Assembly (NCBI RefSeq): GCF_001280305.1
Contig: NZ_CP012623.1
Span: 3,100,001 to 3,164,000 of the forward strand
Origin: Hymenobacter sp. DG25A
Lineage (GTDB): Bacteria; Bacteroidota; Bacteroidia; Cytophagales; Hymenobacteraceae
Length of the DNA: 64,000 nucleotides
Reading direction: 5' to 3'
This document shows positions 7,956 to 16,052 of the stretch, one piece after another (within the stretch, counting starts at the first letter, position 1; each line of letters begins with the position of its first letter). Position numbers and translations under genes: made by a program. The notes beneath the pieces were generated by a model. The model was not told where the DNA came from and did no database searches. It saw nothing but the letters and a program-made list of their open reading frames with translations.

Positions 7956-8052
7956 TTTGAATGTCAAAGGTTGAAGGTTGAATGATTGATATCGGTTTAG
8001 AAGCAGATAATCAGTCATCCAGCATTCAACCCTCAGCACTCAACATTCAAGG
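7956..8052. repeat. Imperfect inverted repeat spanning the start of the ABC ATPase gene
   Basis: The left arm (about 7956-7991) has TTGAATGT, GGTTGA and GGTTGAATG. The right arm (about 8011-8052) has the complementary CATTCAACC and ACATTCAA. The arms enclose about 20 bases. Both start-proximal codons and the ATG at 7982 fall within the element. It resembles short dispersed repeats built from TTGAATG units that occur between genes in Bacteroidetes; this comparison is from memory. Confidence 0.7.
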
Positions 8053-8764
8053 ATTGGTTGCGGGGTATGCACAGCGCGTGCTACTCCGCAACCTTTTTTT
8101 GTTGGTACCCGAGCCCGCCTTCGTGGCCATCATCGGGCACAACGGCTGCGGCAAAACCACCCTTTTTCGGGCCCTCACGGGGCAAATTCCCTACGATGGT
8201 ACCGTGCACCTGGGCGGCCACGACCTGCGCACCGTACACCGGCCGGCGGCCGAAGGGCTTTTGGCGCACCTTCCCCAGCGCAGCTCCGTTTCATTTCCCA
8301 TTGAGGTGCGGGAGCTGGTGGTAATGGGCCGTTACCGCCACCACCGCTTCCTGAGCAACTACTCCCCCACCGACTACACCCTCACTGAGCAGGCGCTGGC
8401 CCGCGTAGGCGCCGCCCACCTGGCCCGTCGCGACTTTACCCAGCTCAGCGGCGGCGAACAGCAGCTGGTATGGCTGGCCCAGCTCAGCCTGCAAGATGCC
8501 GGCCTATACCTGCTGGATGAGCCCACCCAACAGCTGGACGTGTACTACCGCCGCCGCGTATTTGATTTGCTGAAAAGCTGGGTGCACAACGAAGGCAAAA
8601 CCATTCTCTGCATCACCCACGACCTGGATAATCTGGCCGCCCTGCCCGGCTACCTCCTGAATCTGTCCCGCCCGCAACCCCAGCTCCAGCCGTTATCAGC
8701 AGAAGCCGTGCAAATGGAGAGGGCCTTTTTGGAGAGTGAAGAAAGCTTAGAGGTGAGGCTATAA
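7982..8764 (+). CDS. ABC transporter ATP-binding protein, iron/haem/cobalamin type
   Basis: 260 residues. Walker A is GHNGCGKTT (52-60), the signature is LSGGEQQLVW, Walker B leads into DEPTQQLD, and the switch His is in CITHDLDN. The closest known pattern is the FecE/FepC/BtuD group that powers metal-chelate uptake. No permease or binding-protein gene is adjacent, so the partner is unknown. The family normally begins only a few residues before the strand NIQGLVAGYAQRVLLRNL, here at residue 21. The first 20 residues are encoded by an inverted repeat and look unlike protein. The native start may have been lost and the ATG at 7982 taken over. No other usable start was found between the repeat and the domain. 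Confidence 0.85.
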   Translation: MIDIGLEADNQSSSIQPSALNIQGLVAGYAQRVLLRNLFLLVPEPAFVAIIGHNGCGKTTLFRALTGQIPYDGTVHLGGHDLRTVHRPAAEGLLAHLPQRSSVSFPIEVRELVVMGRYRHHRFLSNYSPTDYTLTEQALARVGAAHLARRDFTQLSGGEQQLVWLAQLSLQDAGLYLLDEPTQQLDVYYRRRVFDLLKSWVHNEGKTILCITHDLDNLAALPGYLLNLSRPQPQLQPLSAEAVQMERAFLESEESLEVRL

Positions 8765-8799
8765 GCTGACCCCAAGTAACCTCTACTCCAACAATCTTT

Positions 8800-8903
8800 C
8801 TGTCATCCTGAGCTTGCGAAGGACCTTCTCACGGCTGAACGGCAAGCGTAACAACGACTCGTTCTGCGGGCAGAAGGTCCTTCGCACAGCTCAGGATGAC
8901 AGA
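8800..8903. repeat. Long inverted repeat between two genes
   Basis: The arms, at 8800-8829 and 8872-8902, read CTGTCATCCTGAGCT and its complement outside, and GCGAAGGACCTTCT and its complement inside. They match along about 30 bases apart from one or two inserted bases. The 42-base centre could fold separately. It lies between the stop codons of the ABC ATPase (plus) and crtY (minus), so it may stop transcription from both sides. Elements of this TGTCATCCTGAGC type are dispersed in related genomes (recalled, not checked). Confidence 0.85.
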
Positions 8904-8937
8904 GAATTTTATAGAGGATTATTGCCCTATATCCCTT

Positions 8938-10122
8938 TCACCGCTGCCCCGGCCGGCCGCGCAGCACCTGCCAGATGGAGCGTAGGAACGGCCACGGCGA
9001 CACGGAATGCATTACCTGCAGATTCTCCCAGGGCGTGGTGCGTTCATCCAGAAAATCAAAGATGCGCTCCACCGGGTTGCGCTGAAACAGTTGCGCGAAG
9101 ATGTCGCGGGTTTTTTCGCCGCGGCGCTGCATGGCATCCAGCAGCAGGGTATCGAATAGCCGGAACTGCCATTGGTCGCCGGTGGGGTCCTGAGGTGGGT
9201 GGCCGGTAGCCGCCAGCGCCGCCACCAGCCTTGCCGACTGTTGCTGAATGCGCTTAAACGCGTAGCCGGTGCTGGGCTTGGCCCGGCCGCCCCGCGTACC
9301 AATGTTGATGATATGTGGACTCTGCACGGCCGGGAGCGGGTGGTCCGTCATGGGTATAGCGCCTACCTCCTCGGCTTCTATCCGATACTTTTCTACGCCC
9401 AGCGTGTGCAGATACGCTTTGATTTCGGCCTCATAGGCTGCTTTGGGCAGCATCTCGGCTGAAAACAGGGTGTACTCTACCAGGGCCCGGCGCTTGCTGA
9501 AGGGCAGCACGTACATAAACCGCGCTTCCTGCTGCTGCGCTCCGCGGAAGTCCATGAACTCTACCGTTTCCGGATCGAAAACGTCCTGTTCGGTTTCCAC
9601 TTCCCAGCCCACAAAGTGCTGGAGCAGGTAGCGGTGCTTGTCGGGCCGTTTTTGCAGCTGCGGGGGGCGGCTATCGAAGGCGTAGCGGGCGGAGAAGGTA
9701 CCGGCGCTGGTGTGCGCTACCACGCCGCCCGGGGCTTCTTCCAGCCGCTCTACGGTGCCGGTTACCCAGGTTACCTGCGGGGCCGCGGCTACAGCTGCCT
9801 TAACGAAGCGGTAAAAGTCCAGGCCCCGAATCATTTTGTACCGGTGGCGCTGCAGGGCAAATACCTGCTCAAACTCCGGGCTGCGGAAAGCCAGCTTCGC
9901 CCACTCATGTGCTACTACGCCATCAAAGAGCGTGGGCGCATCAGCCCAGAAAGACCAGGTGCGGTCGTTCTGGTCTTTGCGCTCGGGCTCAATCAGCAGA
10001 ATCTGCTTGCCGGCCAGCCGGGGCTCCTGCAGCAGGTGGTAGAGCAGACTCAGGCCCGCCGCGCCCCCGCCGGCCAGCAGGTAGTCATAATCACGGATTC
10101 GCTCGGATTCTTCGGATTTCAC
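8938..10122 (-). CDS. crtY: Lycopene beta-cyclase (CrtY type)
   Basis: 394 residues from a GTG at 10122. The enzyme closes the ends of lycopene into beta-ionone rings, making beta-carotene and derived pigments. It shows an N-terminal dinucleotide fold (DYDYLLAGGGAAGLSLL), NDRTWSFW, FDSRPP, the FMDFRG segment and RGGRAKPSTGYAF near the end of the flavin domain, all typical of CrtY. The frame is open upstream to an ATG at 10257, but that would encode a terminator hairpin and an inverted repeat as 45 extra residues. The GTG at 10122 is itself inside the repeat and gives a 10-residue lead before the fold. No other carotenoid gene is adjacent. The start is uncertain; the family is firm. Confidence 0.9.
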   Translation of the reverse strand: MKSEESERIRDYDYLLAGGGAAGLSLLYHLLQEPRLAGKQILLIEPERKDQNDRTWSFWADAPTLFDGVVAHEWAKLAFRSPEFEQVFALQRHRYKMIRGLDFYRFVKAAVAAAPQVTWVTGTVERLEEAPGGVVAHTSAGTFSARYAFDSRPPQLQKRPDKHRYLLQHFVGWEVETEQDVFDPETVEFMDFRGAQQQEARFMYVLPFSKRRALVEYTLFSAEMLPKAAYEAEIKAYLHTLGVEKYRIEAEEVGAIPMTDHPLPAVQSPHIINIGTRGGRAKPSTGYAFKRIQQQSARLVAALAATGHPPQDPTGDQWQFRLFDTLLLDAMQRRGEKTRDIFAQLFQRNPVERIFDFLDERTTPWENLQVMHSVSPWPFLRSIWQVLRGRPGQR

Positions 10123-10349
10123 GGATTTTGTGGACGATTTGCTGAGCAAGGCGGCGTGGATATGCGCAACAGAGACCTGAACAGGCAATTTTACTAAATG
10201 CGAAGGAACAACATTAAACAAAAAAGCCGCCTCCGAAGAAGCGGCTTTTGTAATCAATTAACTGCCGAATAAGTCCATCGGTTTTGTGAAGGAGCAAAAG
10301 CACCACCTACAAAATCCGTGAAATCCGAAAAAATCCGGGCGAATCCGAG
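10091..10349. repeat. Inverted repeat pair around a terminator, 5' of crtY
   Basis: Two near-identical copies of about 39 bases face each other at 10091-10131 and 10309-10349. Both contain CGGATTTCACGGATTTTGT (one as its complement). The left copy codes for the start of crtY. The right copy ends two bases before the stop codon of the LOG-type gene. Between them lie 177 bases containing the terminator at 10219-10250. Each copy is itself built of GGATT units. Confidence 0.85.
10219..10250 (-). terminator. Terminator of the LOG-type gene
   Basis: AAAAGCCGC (10222-10230) and GCGGCTTTT (10241-10249) pair with a 10-base loop. Read on the minus strand, a T run follows. It lies 102 bases beyond the stop codon at 10352 and upstream of crtY, so it probably separates the two genes. 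Confidence 0.75.
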
Positions 10350-10351
10350 GT

Positions 10352-11215
10352 TTAGAAGTTGGGCGAGAGCAGGTATTTGCTGTAGAAGTCGTCGATGATT
10401 TTTACGGCCGAAGCGGCATCATCCACAATCTGCACCAGGTGCATGTCCTCGGCGGAGATGTTGCTTTCCTCGTGCAGCATCACTTCCTCAATCCACTTAA
10501 ACAGGCCATTCCAGTAAGCCGAGCCTACCAGAACAATAGGGAAGCGGCCGATTTTCTTGGTTTGAATGAGGGTAATAGCCTCAAACAGCTCGTCCAGGGT
10601 GCCAAAGCCGCCGGGCATGCCAATGAAGCCCTGGGCGTACTTCACAAACATCACCTTGCGCACAAAGAAGTAATCGAAGTTGATAACCTTATCGGGGTCA
10701 ATGTAGATGTTGTGGAACTGCTCGAAGGGCAGCTCAATGTTGAGGCCTACGGAGCGGCCACCCTCGGAGCGGGCGCCTTTGTTGCCGGCCTCCATAATGC
10801 CGGGGCCACCACCCGTGATAACACCGTAGCCGTGGCGCACCAGCTTGGCCGCAATTTCCTCGGCCATCTGATAGTAAGGGTTATCGGGCTTGGTGCGCGC
10901 CGAGCCGAAGATGGACACGCACGGGCCAATTTTGGTCATCTTCTCGAAGCCCTCCACGAACTCGGCCATCACCTTGAAGATCTGCCAGGAGTCGGCAATC
11001 TTGATTTCGTTCCAGTCTTTGTCTACGAAGGCTTTGCGGATGCGCTGCTCATCATCCAGCTGCAGGGTACGAATACCATGGGACTGCTCGCGCAGGTCAC
11101 TGATGCTGGTTATCTTATTATCGTTGATGTTGGGCTGGCTGATGGTCTGTCCGCTGCCGGCATTCAGGGCCTCATCGGAGAGTTTAGTTTTGCTGGTTTT
11201 CTTAAGTTTCGTCAT
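10352..11215 (-). CDS. LOG-family protein (TIGR00730), nucleotide 5'-monophosphate phosphoribohydrolase-like
   Basis: 287 residues. The core Rossmann-like domain carries the two LOG motifs: GGGPGIMEAGNKGA and PGGFGTLDELFEA. These bind the nucleotide phosphate and hold the catalytic Glu of enzymes that release adenine or cytokinin bases from ribose-5-phosphate. Substrate preference cannot be read here. The first 65 residues are Lys/Ser/Asp-rich and probably flexible, beyond the usual family length of about 190. There is no signal peptide. The gene is followed by an inverted repeat and a terminator, and its start is 73 bases from the terminator of the upstream permease gene, so it is its own unit. 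Confidence 0.88.
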   Translation of the reverse strand: MTKLKKTSKTKLSDEALNAGSGQTISQPNINDNKITSISDLREQSHGIRTLQLDDEQRIRKAFVDKDWNEIKIADSWQIFKVMAEFVEGFEKMTKIGPCVSIFGSARTKPDNPYYQMAEEIAAKLVRHGYGVITGGGPGIMEAGNKGARSEGGRSVGLNIELPFEQFHNIYIDPDKVINFDYFFVRKVMFVKYAQGFIGMPGGFGTLDELFEAITLIQTKKIGRFPIVLVGSAYWNGLFKWIEEVMLHEESNISAEDMHLVQIVDDAASAVKIIDDFYSKYLLSPNF

Positions 11216-11278
11216 TCTGTCTCGACGTAAAAAACGGTCTGGAATGACCGTTGGGGATATAAAAAGGGTGGGATTGGC

Positions 11279-11310
11279 AAAAAAAAGACGCCCTGCGCAA
11301 AAGCAGGGCG
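11279..11310 (-). terminator. Terminator of the ABC permease gene
   Basis: CGCCCTGC and GCAGGGCG pair with a short loop (11289-11310). On the minus strand a run of T follows (the A run at 11279-11286). It lies 78 bases after the permease stop codon. Confidence 0.8.
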
Positions 11311-11387
11311 ACCCAAAGTACGGACCCGCAATTTAACGATTTGTGCTTATCTGGCCTACACCCGTTAAGTTTTCGTTACCAGCAGGG

Positions 11388-12647
11388 CTACTTGGCCCGG
11401 ATGGCCAGCACAGGGTCCATATTGGCGGCCAGCACGGCTGGCACAATACCGGCCAGCATACCAATTACCACTGATATGGTGAGGCCTAGGGTAATATTGC
11501 CGGCGGAGAGGAATAGCGGCATGGCCTCCTGCGGTATCAGCGTAAGCAGCCACACCAGCAGTATGCCGGCGGCCCCGCCAATCAGGCACAGGAAAACAGC
11601 TTCAAACAGAAACTGAAACAGGATAAAGTAGTTTTTGGCGCCCAGTGACTTTTGAATACCAATGATATTGGTGCGCTCTTTTACCGATACGAACATGATG
11701 TTGGCAATACCAAAGCCTCCTACCAGAATGGCAAAGGAGCCAATAACGGCCCCGGCAATGCCAATGACGGAAAAAAGGGAGGTAATGGCATTGGCCAGCA
11801 TTTCGGGGCGGTTCAGGGCAAAGTTGTCTTCCTCCTTAGGCTTCAGGCCGCGAATGTTGCGCATGGCTCCCTGCAGTTCGGCCTCCAGGTTCAGCAGGCC
11901 GGGGTCGGCATCGATGCCTTTCACGGCTATAGTGGGAGTTACGCCGGTCATGCCCCCGGTACTCAGGGCAAACATCTTGCTGAAGGCCCCGAAGGGAATC
12001 AGGCAGTTGGTGTCGTTGCTGGGGGTGTCCAGCAGCTTTTTGCCTTCTTTCTGCATCACCCCAATTACCACAAACCGCTGGCCTTTGGCTTTAAACTCCT
12101 GGCCCACGGCGGAGCGGCCGGGAAACAGGTTGCTGGCAATATCATAGCCGATAATGGCCACCGGGCGCGCCGCCTCTATTTCCTGCGCCGTGAAATAGCG
12201 CCCTTCCGTAATGGGCACATCCGATACCACCCGATAGGCAAAGCTCACGCCCTGCAGGGCACAGTCGGCGAGGCTGTTGTTGCCGGCTTTGAGCGTGTTG
12301 CCGCCGGTGGCGGCGAAGATGGCTACCCCTTTATTGTTGGAGGTAAGGTTTTGCTCCAGCAGGCGGTACTCGCGCACGGTAGGCACCGGCCGGTTGAAGT
12401 ATTTCCACCACGGGTAATTGCCGCCAAACGCCCAGGGCCATTTCGCCACGTAAATCACCTTATCGCCCACAAAGCTCATGCTCTGGCGCACGTTGGCCTC
12501 CAAAGAATCTACCACGGCAAACACGGCAATGATGGCGAAGATGCCCACCGTGACGCCCAGCAAAGACAAAATGGTGCGCAACAGGTTTGATTTCAGTGCC
12601 TGCCATGCAAACCGGAAGCTCTCAAGAGTCAGACGCAAGGCTTTCAT
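11388..12647 (-). CDS. ABC transporter permease, MacB/FtsX family
   Basis: 419 residues with the classic layout. There is an N-terminal membrane helix (residues 20-45, LLRTILSLLGVTVGIFAIIAVFAVVD). A large extracytoplasmic MacB-type domain covers about residues 50-280. Three C-terminal membrane helices follow (about 283-312, 335-365, 375-410), with the FtsX-type segment ERTNIIGIQKSLGA between helices 2 and 3. Such permeases work with a MacB/LolD-type ATPase to drive transport or mechanical signalling in the envelope rather than ordinary import. No ATPase gene is adjacent, so the partner is elsewhere. The start is divergent from queA with 141 bases between them. Confidence 0.9.
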   Translation of the reverse strand: MKALRLTLESFRFAWQALKSNLLRTILSLLGVTVGIFAIIAVFAVVDSLEANVRQSMSFVGDKVIYVAKWPWAFGGNYPWWKYFNRPVPTVREYRLLEQNLTSNNKGVAIFAATGGNTLKAGNNSLADCALQGVSFAYRVVSDVPITEGRYFTAQEIEAARPVAIIGYDIASNLFPGRSAVGQEFKAKGQRFVVIGVMQKEGKKLLDTPSNDTNCLIPFGAFSKMFALSTGGMTGVTPTIAVKGIDADPGLLNLEAELQGAMRNIRGLKPKEEDNFALNRPEMLANAITSLFSVIGIAGAVIGSFAILVGGFGIANIMFVSVKERTNIIGIQKSLGAKNYFILFQFLFEAVFLCLIGGAAGILLVWLLTLIPQEAMPLFLSAGNITLGLTISVVIGMLAGIVPAVLAANMDPVLAIRAK

Positions 12648-12788
12648 AGGGAGCTAAGTTGAGGGCGGGACCCAATAAGGGCAATAACCAGATTTCGGCC
12701 GGAAAGTAACAATTAATCCAGCCATTGTGCGTACTTTCGTGCCCTCAAATTTTTCGTTAGGTTCCCCTACTATTGCCCTTTCTGGCCC

Positions 12789-13838
12789 ATGAAACTATCC
12801 GAGTTCAAATTTGACCTGCCCGAAAATCTGGTAGCACAGCACCCCGCCAAAACGCGTGACGAATCTCGGCTGATGGTTTTGCACCGTGACAGTGGCAAGA
12901 TTGAGCACCGGGTGTTCAAAGACATCATTGAGTACTTCGACGAAGGCGACGTGATGGTGGTGAATGACACGAAAGTGTTTCCGGCCCGCCTCTACGGCAA
13001 CAAGGAAAAGACCGGCGCCAAGATTGAAGTGTTCCTGCTGCGTGAGCTGAACAAGGAAATTCACCTGTGGGACGTGCTGGTAGACCCGGCCCGCAAAATC
13101 CGCGTGGGCAACAAGCTATACTTCGGCGAGTCCGATATGGTGGCGGAAGTAATTGACAACACTACTTCCCGCGGCCGTACCATCAAGTTCCTGTTTGATG
13201 GTACCGACGAGGAGTTCTATAAAGCGCTGCACGACCTGGGCGAAACACCCCTTCCCCGGGAGTCTATCACCCGCGAAGCCGAGCCAGCCGACAAAGAGCG
13301 TTACCAGACTATTTACGCCAAGCACACGGGTGCTGTGGCCGCGCCTTCGGCCGGTCTGCACTTCACGCGCGAGGTAATGAAGCGTCTGGAAATTAAAGGC
13401 GTAGAGGTGGCGGCGGTTACGATGCACGTGGGCCTGGGCACTTTCCGCGCCGTTGACGTGGAAGACCTGACCAAGCACAAAATGGATTCGGAGAACTTTG
13501 TGGTCCCCCCCGAAACGGCTACCATCGTAAACCGGGCTCTGGACCGCAAAAAGCGGGTTTGCGCCGTTGGCACCACCTCTATGCGCGCCATGGAGTCGTC
13601 GGTATCAGCCAATTCCCGCCTGAAGGCGACCGAGGGCTGGACGGATAAGTTTATCTTCCCTCCGTACGATTTCAAAATTGCCAACTGCCTGCTGACCAAC
13701 TTCCATACCCCGGAAAGCACGCTGATGATGCTGGCCGCCGCCTTCGCCGGCTACGACCTTCTTATTGAGGCTTATCAAACGGCTATCAAAGAGAAATACA
13801 AGTTCTTCAGCTACGGCGACGCCATGCTGATTCTGTAG
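12789..13838 (+). CDS. queA: S-adenosylmethionine:tRNA ribosyltransferase-isomerase
   Basis: 349 residues, the normal length. QueA moves the ribosyl part of S-adenosylmethionine onto 7-aminomethyl-7-deazaguanine in tRNA, giving epoxyqueuosine at the wobble position. Characteristic stretches are [19 protein letters not shown] near the start, [42 protein letters not shown] and [12 protein letters not shown]. No other queuosine gene lies in the window. A TACTTTCG sequence at 12732-12739 is a possible -7 element 50 bases before the ATG. A strong terminator follows, so the gene is probably transcribed alone. Confidence 0.97.
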   Translation: MKLSEFKFDLPENLVAQHPAKTRDESRLMVLHRDSGKIEHRVFKDIIEYFDEGDVMVVNDTKVFPARLYGNKEKTGAKIEVFLLRELNKEIHLWDVLVDPARKIRVGNKLYFGESDMVAEVIDNTTSRGRTIKFLFDGTDEEFYKALHDLGETPLPRESITREAEPADKERYQTIYAKHTGAVAAPSAGLHFTREVMKRLEIKGVEVAAVTMHVGLGTFRAVDVEDLTKHKMDSENFVVPPETATIVNRALDRKKRVCAVGTTSMRAMESSVSANSRLKATEGWTDKFIFPPYDFKIANCLLTNFHTPESTLMMLAAAFAGYDLLIEAYQTAIKEKYKFFSYGDAMLIL

Positions 13839-13860
13839 TCTCTTAATTGGACCAATACTG

Positions 13861-13892
13861 AAAGCCCGGTTGCCAACGCAGCCGGGCTTTTT
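13861..13892 (+). terminator. Terminator of queA
   Basis: AAAGCCCGG (13861-13869) and CCGGGCTTT (13882-13890) pair around a 12-base loop and T residues follow, 22 bases after the queA stop. Confidence 0.85.
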
Positions 13893-13911
13893 GTTTACAG
13901 CAGCTACTGGC

Positions 13912-14259
13912 TCAGCGGCCCGATGGCATACTAACCTGCCCGGTTACCAGCAGTTCGCCCACCTGCAAGCGCTTAATGGTTAGATGCTCTATTTCCACGT
14001 GCCCCAGCCGGGACGCGCGCACCGACAGGCGGCGTACCGCCAGCCGGCCAATGGCCAGCGCCCCAATGGCTACGGCTCCAAAAACCATGGCGCCCAGGGC
14101 CAGAGCGCCCATACTGCGGGCCCCAATGGCCTCTACGCCGGTGGCCCGGGCACCAATGGCCAGCGCCCTGATAGTCTGGGGTGGAATAACTTCCGCACAG
14201 GAAGCAGAGGCAGGAAGGGAAGGTGCAGAGGAAGCGGAGGGGCTGGTTGGCATTATCAT
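13912..14259 (-). CDS. Protein of tandem five-residue repeats
   Basis: 115 residues from the ATG at 14259 (a second Met two codons later, at 14253, is also possible). The first 30 residues are Ser/Pro/Ala-rich. Residues 32-106 divide without gaps into 15 units of five residues, mostly of the form Ala/Arg-x-x-(Ile/Leu/Val/Met/Phe)-Gly, such as ALAIG, ARSMG, ALALG, AVAIG, then RLAVR, RLSVR and HLTIK. One hydrophobic residue at a fixed place in each pentad is the hallmark of pentapeptide-repeat beta helices, though the usual Ala-Asp/Asn-Leu core is not kept. No signal peptide is seen. Function unknown. It is the convergent neighbour of queA. Confidence 0.7.
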   Translation of the reverse strand: MIMPTSPSASSAPSLPASASCAEVIPPQTIRALAIGARATGVEAIGARSMGALALGAMVFGAVAIGALAIGRLAVRRLSVRASRLGHVEIEHLTIKRLQVGELLVTGQVSMPSGR

Positions 14260-14414
14260 AGCTATATCAGGATAAAGGCGAAGGCAGATCCGGGCCGGAA
14301 ACCGGGCCATAGTTGGGCGGCACACTGCGGCAGGCGGCCTTACCGAATATACGCTATTTTTGGGCGTGGCCCGGGCCGCGGCTGATTCCGGCCAACGTCT
14401 TTTTTTAGCTTTTT

Positions 14415-15110
14415 ATGCCTCTTCCCCGCTTTGCCATTATCGTTGCCGGCGGCAGCGGCACACGCATGGGCGCCGACCGCCCCAAGCAGTTCCTAAGCCT
14501 GCTGGGTGAGCCGGTGCTGCTGCATACCCTGCGCCGCTTCGCCAACCCTGCTTTGCAGGTGCAGCGCATCGTGCTGGTGCTTCCGGCCGATGCATTTACG
14601 GCCTGGCAGCTGCTCTGTGAGGAACACGCCGTGCAGATTCCGCACACCGTGGTGGCCGGCGGGGCCTCGCGCTGGGCATCCGTACACCTGGGCCTCGCGG
14701 AGCTGGCCGCCAGTGCCACGGAGGGAGTGGTGGCGGTGCATGATGGCGTGCGGCCGCTCACGTCGTTTGCCGTCATAAACAATACCTATGCAGCCGCAGA
14801 AGAGCACGGAGCCGCCGTGGCGGCCGTGGTGCCCAAAGACTCCGTGCGGGGCTTATCCCAGAATGGTTCCTATGCCCTGGACCGCTCCCGGCTGCGCCTG
14901 GTACAAACCCCGCAATGCTTTGAGCTACAGCTGCTACAGCGCGCTTACCAGCTGCCCGAGTTGCCCACCTTCACGGACGATGCCAGCGTGGTGGAAGATC
15001 TGCACCCCATCCGGCTGGTGGAGGGCGACTACCGCAACCTGAAGATTACCACCCCGGAAGACCTTTTGGTAGCGGAAACCTTCCTGCGCGCCGCGCAGCC
15101 CACCATCTGA
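14415..15110 (+). CDS. ispD: 2-C-methyl-D-erythritol 4-phosphate cytidylyltransferase
   Basis: 231 residues, normal for the family. IspD joins CTP and methylerythritol phosphate in the third step of the non-mevalonate isoprenoid pathway, which also supplies precursors for the carotenoids expected from crtY. The nucleotide-binding start reads GGSGTRMGADRPKQF, followed by VHDGVRPL (metal site), and QTPQCFE and FTDDASVVE in the C-terminal half. No other MEP-pathway gene is adjacent. The enoyl-CoA hydratase gene follows 67 bases later on the same strand with its own promoter-like sequence (TTACTTTG at 15139-15146). Confidence 0.95.
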   Translation: MPLPRFAIIVAGGSGTRMGADRPKQFLSLLGEPVLLHTLRRFANPALQVQRIVLVLPADAFTAWQLLCEEHAVQIPHTVVAGGASRWASVHLGLAELAASATEGVVAVHDGVRPLTSFAVINNTYAAAEEHGAAVAAVVPKDSVRGLSQNGSYALDRSRLRLVQTPQCFELQLLQRAYQLPELPTFTDDASVVEDLHPIRLVEGDYRNLKITTPEDLLVAETFLRAAQPTI

Positions 15111-15177
15111 TATCCAGTGCAATATTTCCGCTGATGCGGTTACTTTGCCAGCCCCATCTGTACCCAACTGCTTTTCT

Positions 15178-15978
15178 ATGCAACCTACCCAGCCTACCTA
15201 TACCTGCCTGATCTACGAGGTACGCCCCGATGGCGTGGCCACCATCACCCTGAACCGTCCCGATGTGTTCAATGCCTTCAACGACCCGCAGAGCTATGAG
15301 CTGCAGGACGCGCTGAAGCAGGTAACCCGGGATACGCGGGTGCGTGTGGTGGTGCTCACGGGCGCTGGCCGGGCCTTCTGCTCGGGCCAGGATTTGAAGG
15401 GCGCCAGCAGCGGCGAGAAACGCTCGTTCTACGATTCCCTGCACAAGCGCTACAACCCCATTATCCGGGCTATGCGGGCCCTACCCAAGCCCATCATCTG
15501 TCGCCTCAACGGCGTGGCCGCCGGCGCGGGCTGCTCCCTGGCCCTGGCGTGTGACGCCATTGTAGCCTCCACCGATGCTTCCCTGATTGAGGTCTTCATC
15601 AATATTGGGCTGGTGCCTGATTCAGGCTCCTCGTGGTTTTTGCCCCGCCTAGTGGGCACGCTGAAGGCGTTTGAGCTGTGCACTCTGGGCAGCAAAGTAC
15701 CTGCCAAGGAAGCCTTACGGCTGGGTTTAGTGAACCAGGTGGTGGCACCCGAGCAGCTGGACGAAGCTACCTACGCGCTGGCCGCCCGCTACGCCGCCGC
15801 GCCCACCAAAGCCATTGGCCTGATTAAACAGATGCTGAACAAAGCCGGAGCGGCCACGCTGGATGACATGCTGGACTACGAAGCCCACTGCCAGCAGATT
15901 GCCGGCGAGTCGGCGGACTACCAGGAGGGCGTCCAGGCCTTCGCCGAAAAGCGCAAGCCCGTTTTTAAAGGCGAATAG
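15178..15978 (+). CDS. Enoyl-CoA hydratase/isomerase family protein (PaaG-like)
   Basis: 266 residues from the ATG at 15178; a frame start at 15145 adds residues with no family match. The crotonase fold is evident: FNAFNDPQSYELQDAL near the start, GAGRAFCSGQDLKG (first oxyanion-hole strand), NGVAAGAGCSLALACD (second oxyanion-hole Gly), and FINIGLVPDSGSSWFLPRLVG. The Asp in LVPDSG, rather than a Glu pair, is typical of PaaG-type isomerases that act on the ring-epoxide of phenylacetyl-CoA. The same fold serves ordinary beta-oxidation, so substrate cannot be fixed. No other paa gene is seen in the window. Confidence 0.9.
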   Translation: MQPTQPTYTCLIYEVRPDGVATITLNRPDVFNAFNDPQSYELQDALKQVTRDTRVRVVVLTGAGRAFCSGQDLKGASSGEKRSFYDSLHKRYNPIIRAMRALPKPIICRLNGVAAGAGCSLALACDAIVASTDASLIEVFINIGLVPDSGSSWFLPRLVGTLKAFELCTLGSKVPAKEALRLGLVNQVVAPEQLDEATYALAARYAAAPTKAIGLIKQMLNKAGAATLDDMLDYEAHCQQIAGESADYQEGVQAFAEKRKPVFKGE

Positions 15979-16001
15979 GCAGGCCCGCTGTTCCTGCACA
16001 A

Positions 16002-16035
16002 AAAAGGCCCTGCGCATTCCTGCACAGGGCCTTTT
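16002..16035. terminator. Bidirectional terminator between convergent genes
   Basis: AAAAGGCCCTGCGCA and TGCACAGGGCCTTTT pair with one wobble around a short loop. T-rich tracts on both strands suit the enoyl-CoA hydratase gene on the left and the lipoprotein gene on the right. Confidence 0.8.
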
Positions 16036-16052
16036 CATGTTTTGACTATTGC

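Noticed and set aside
8800-8903. Possible tRNA or structured RNA gene in the long hairpin
   Set aside because: The fold is a simple inverted repeat. No cloverleaf, anticodon arm or CCA-type end could be drawn.
11652-12590. 312-codon open frame opposite the MacB/FtsX permease gene
   Set aside because: The permease frame has clear membrane helices and the FtsX segment; the opposite frame has no recognisable features.
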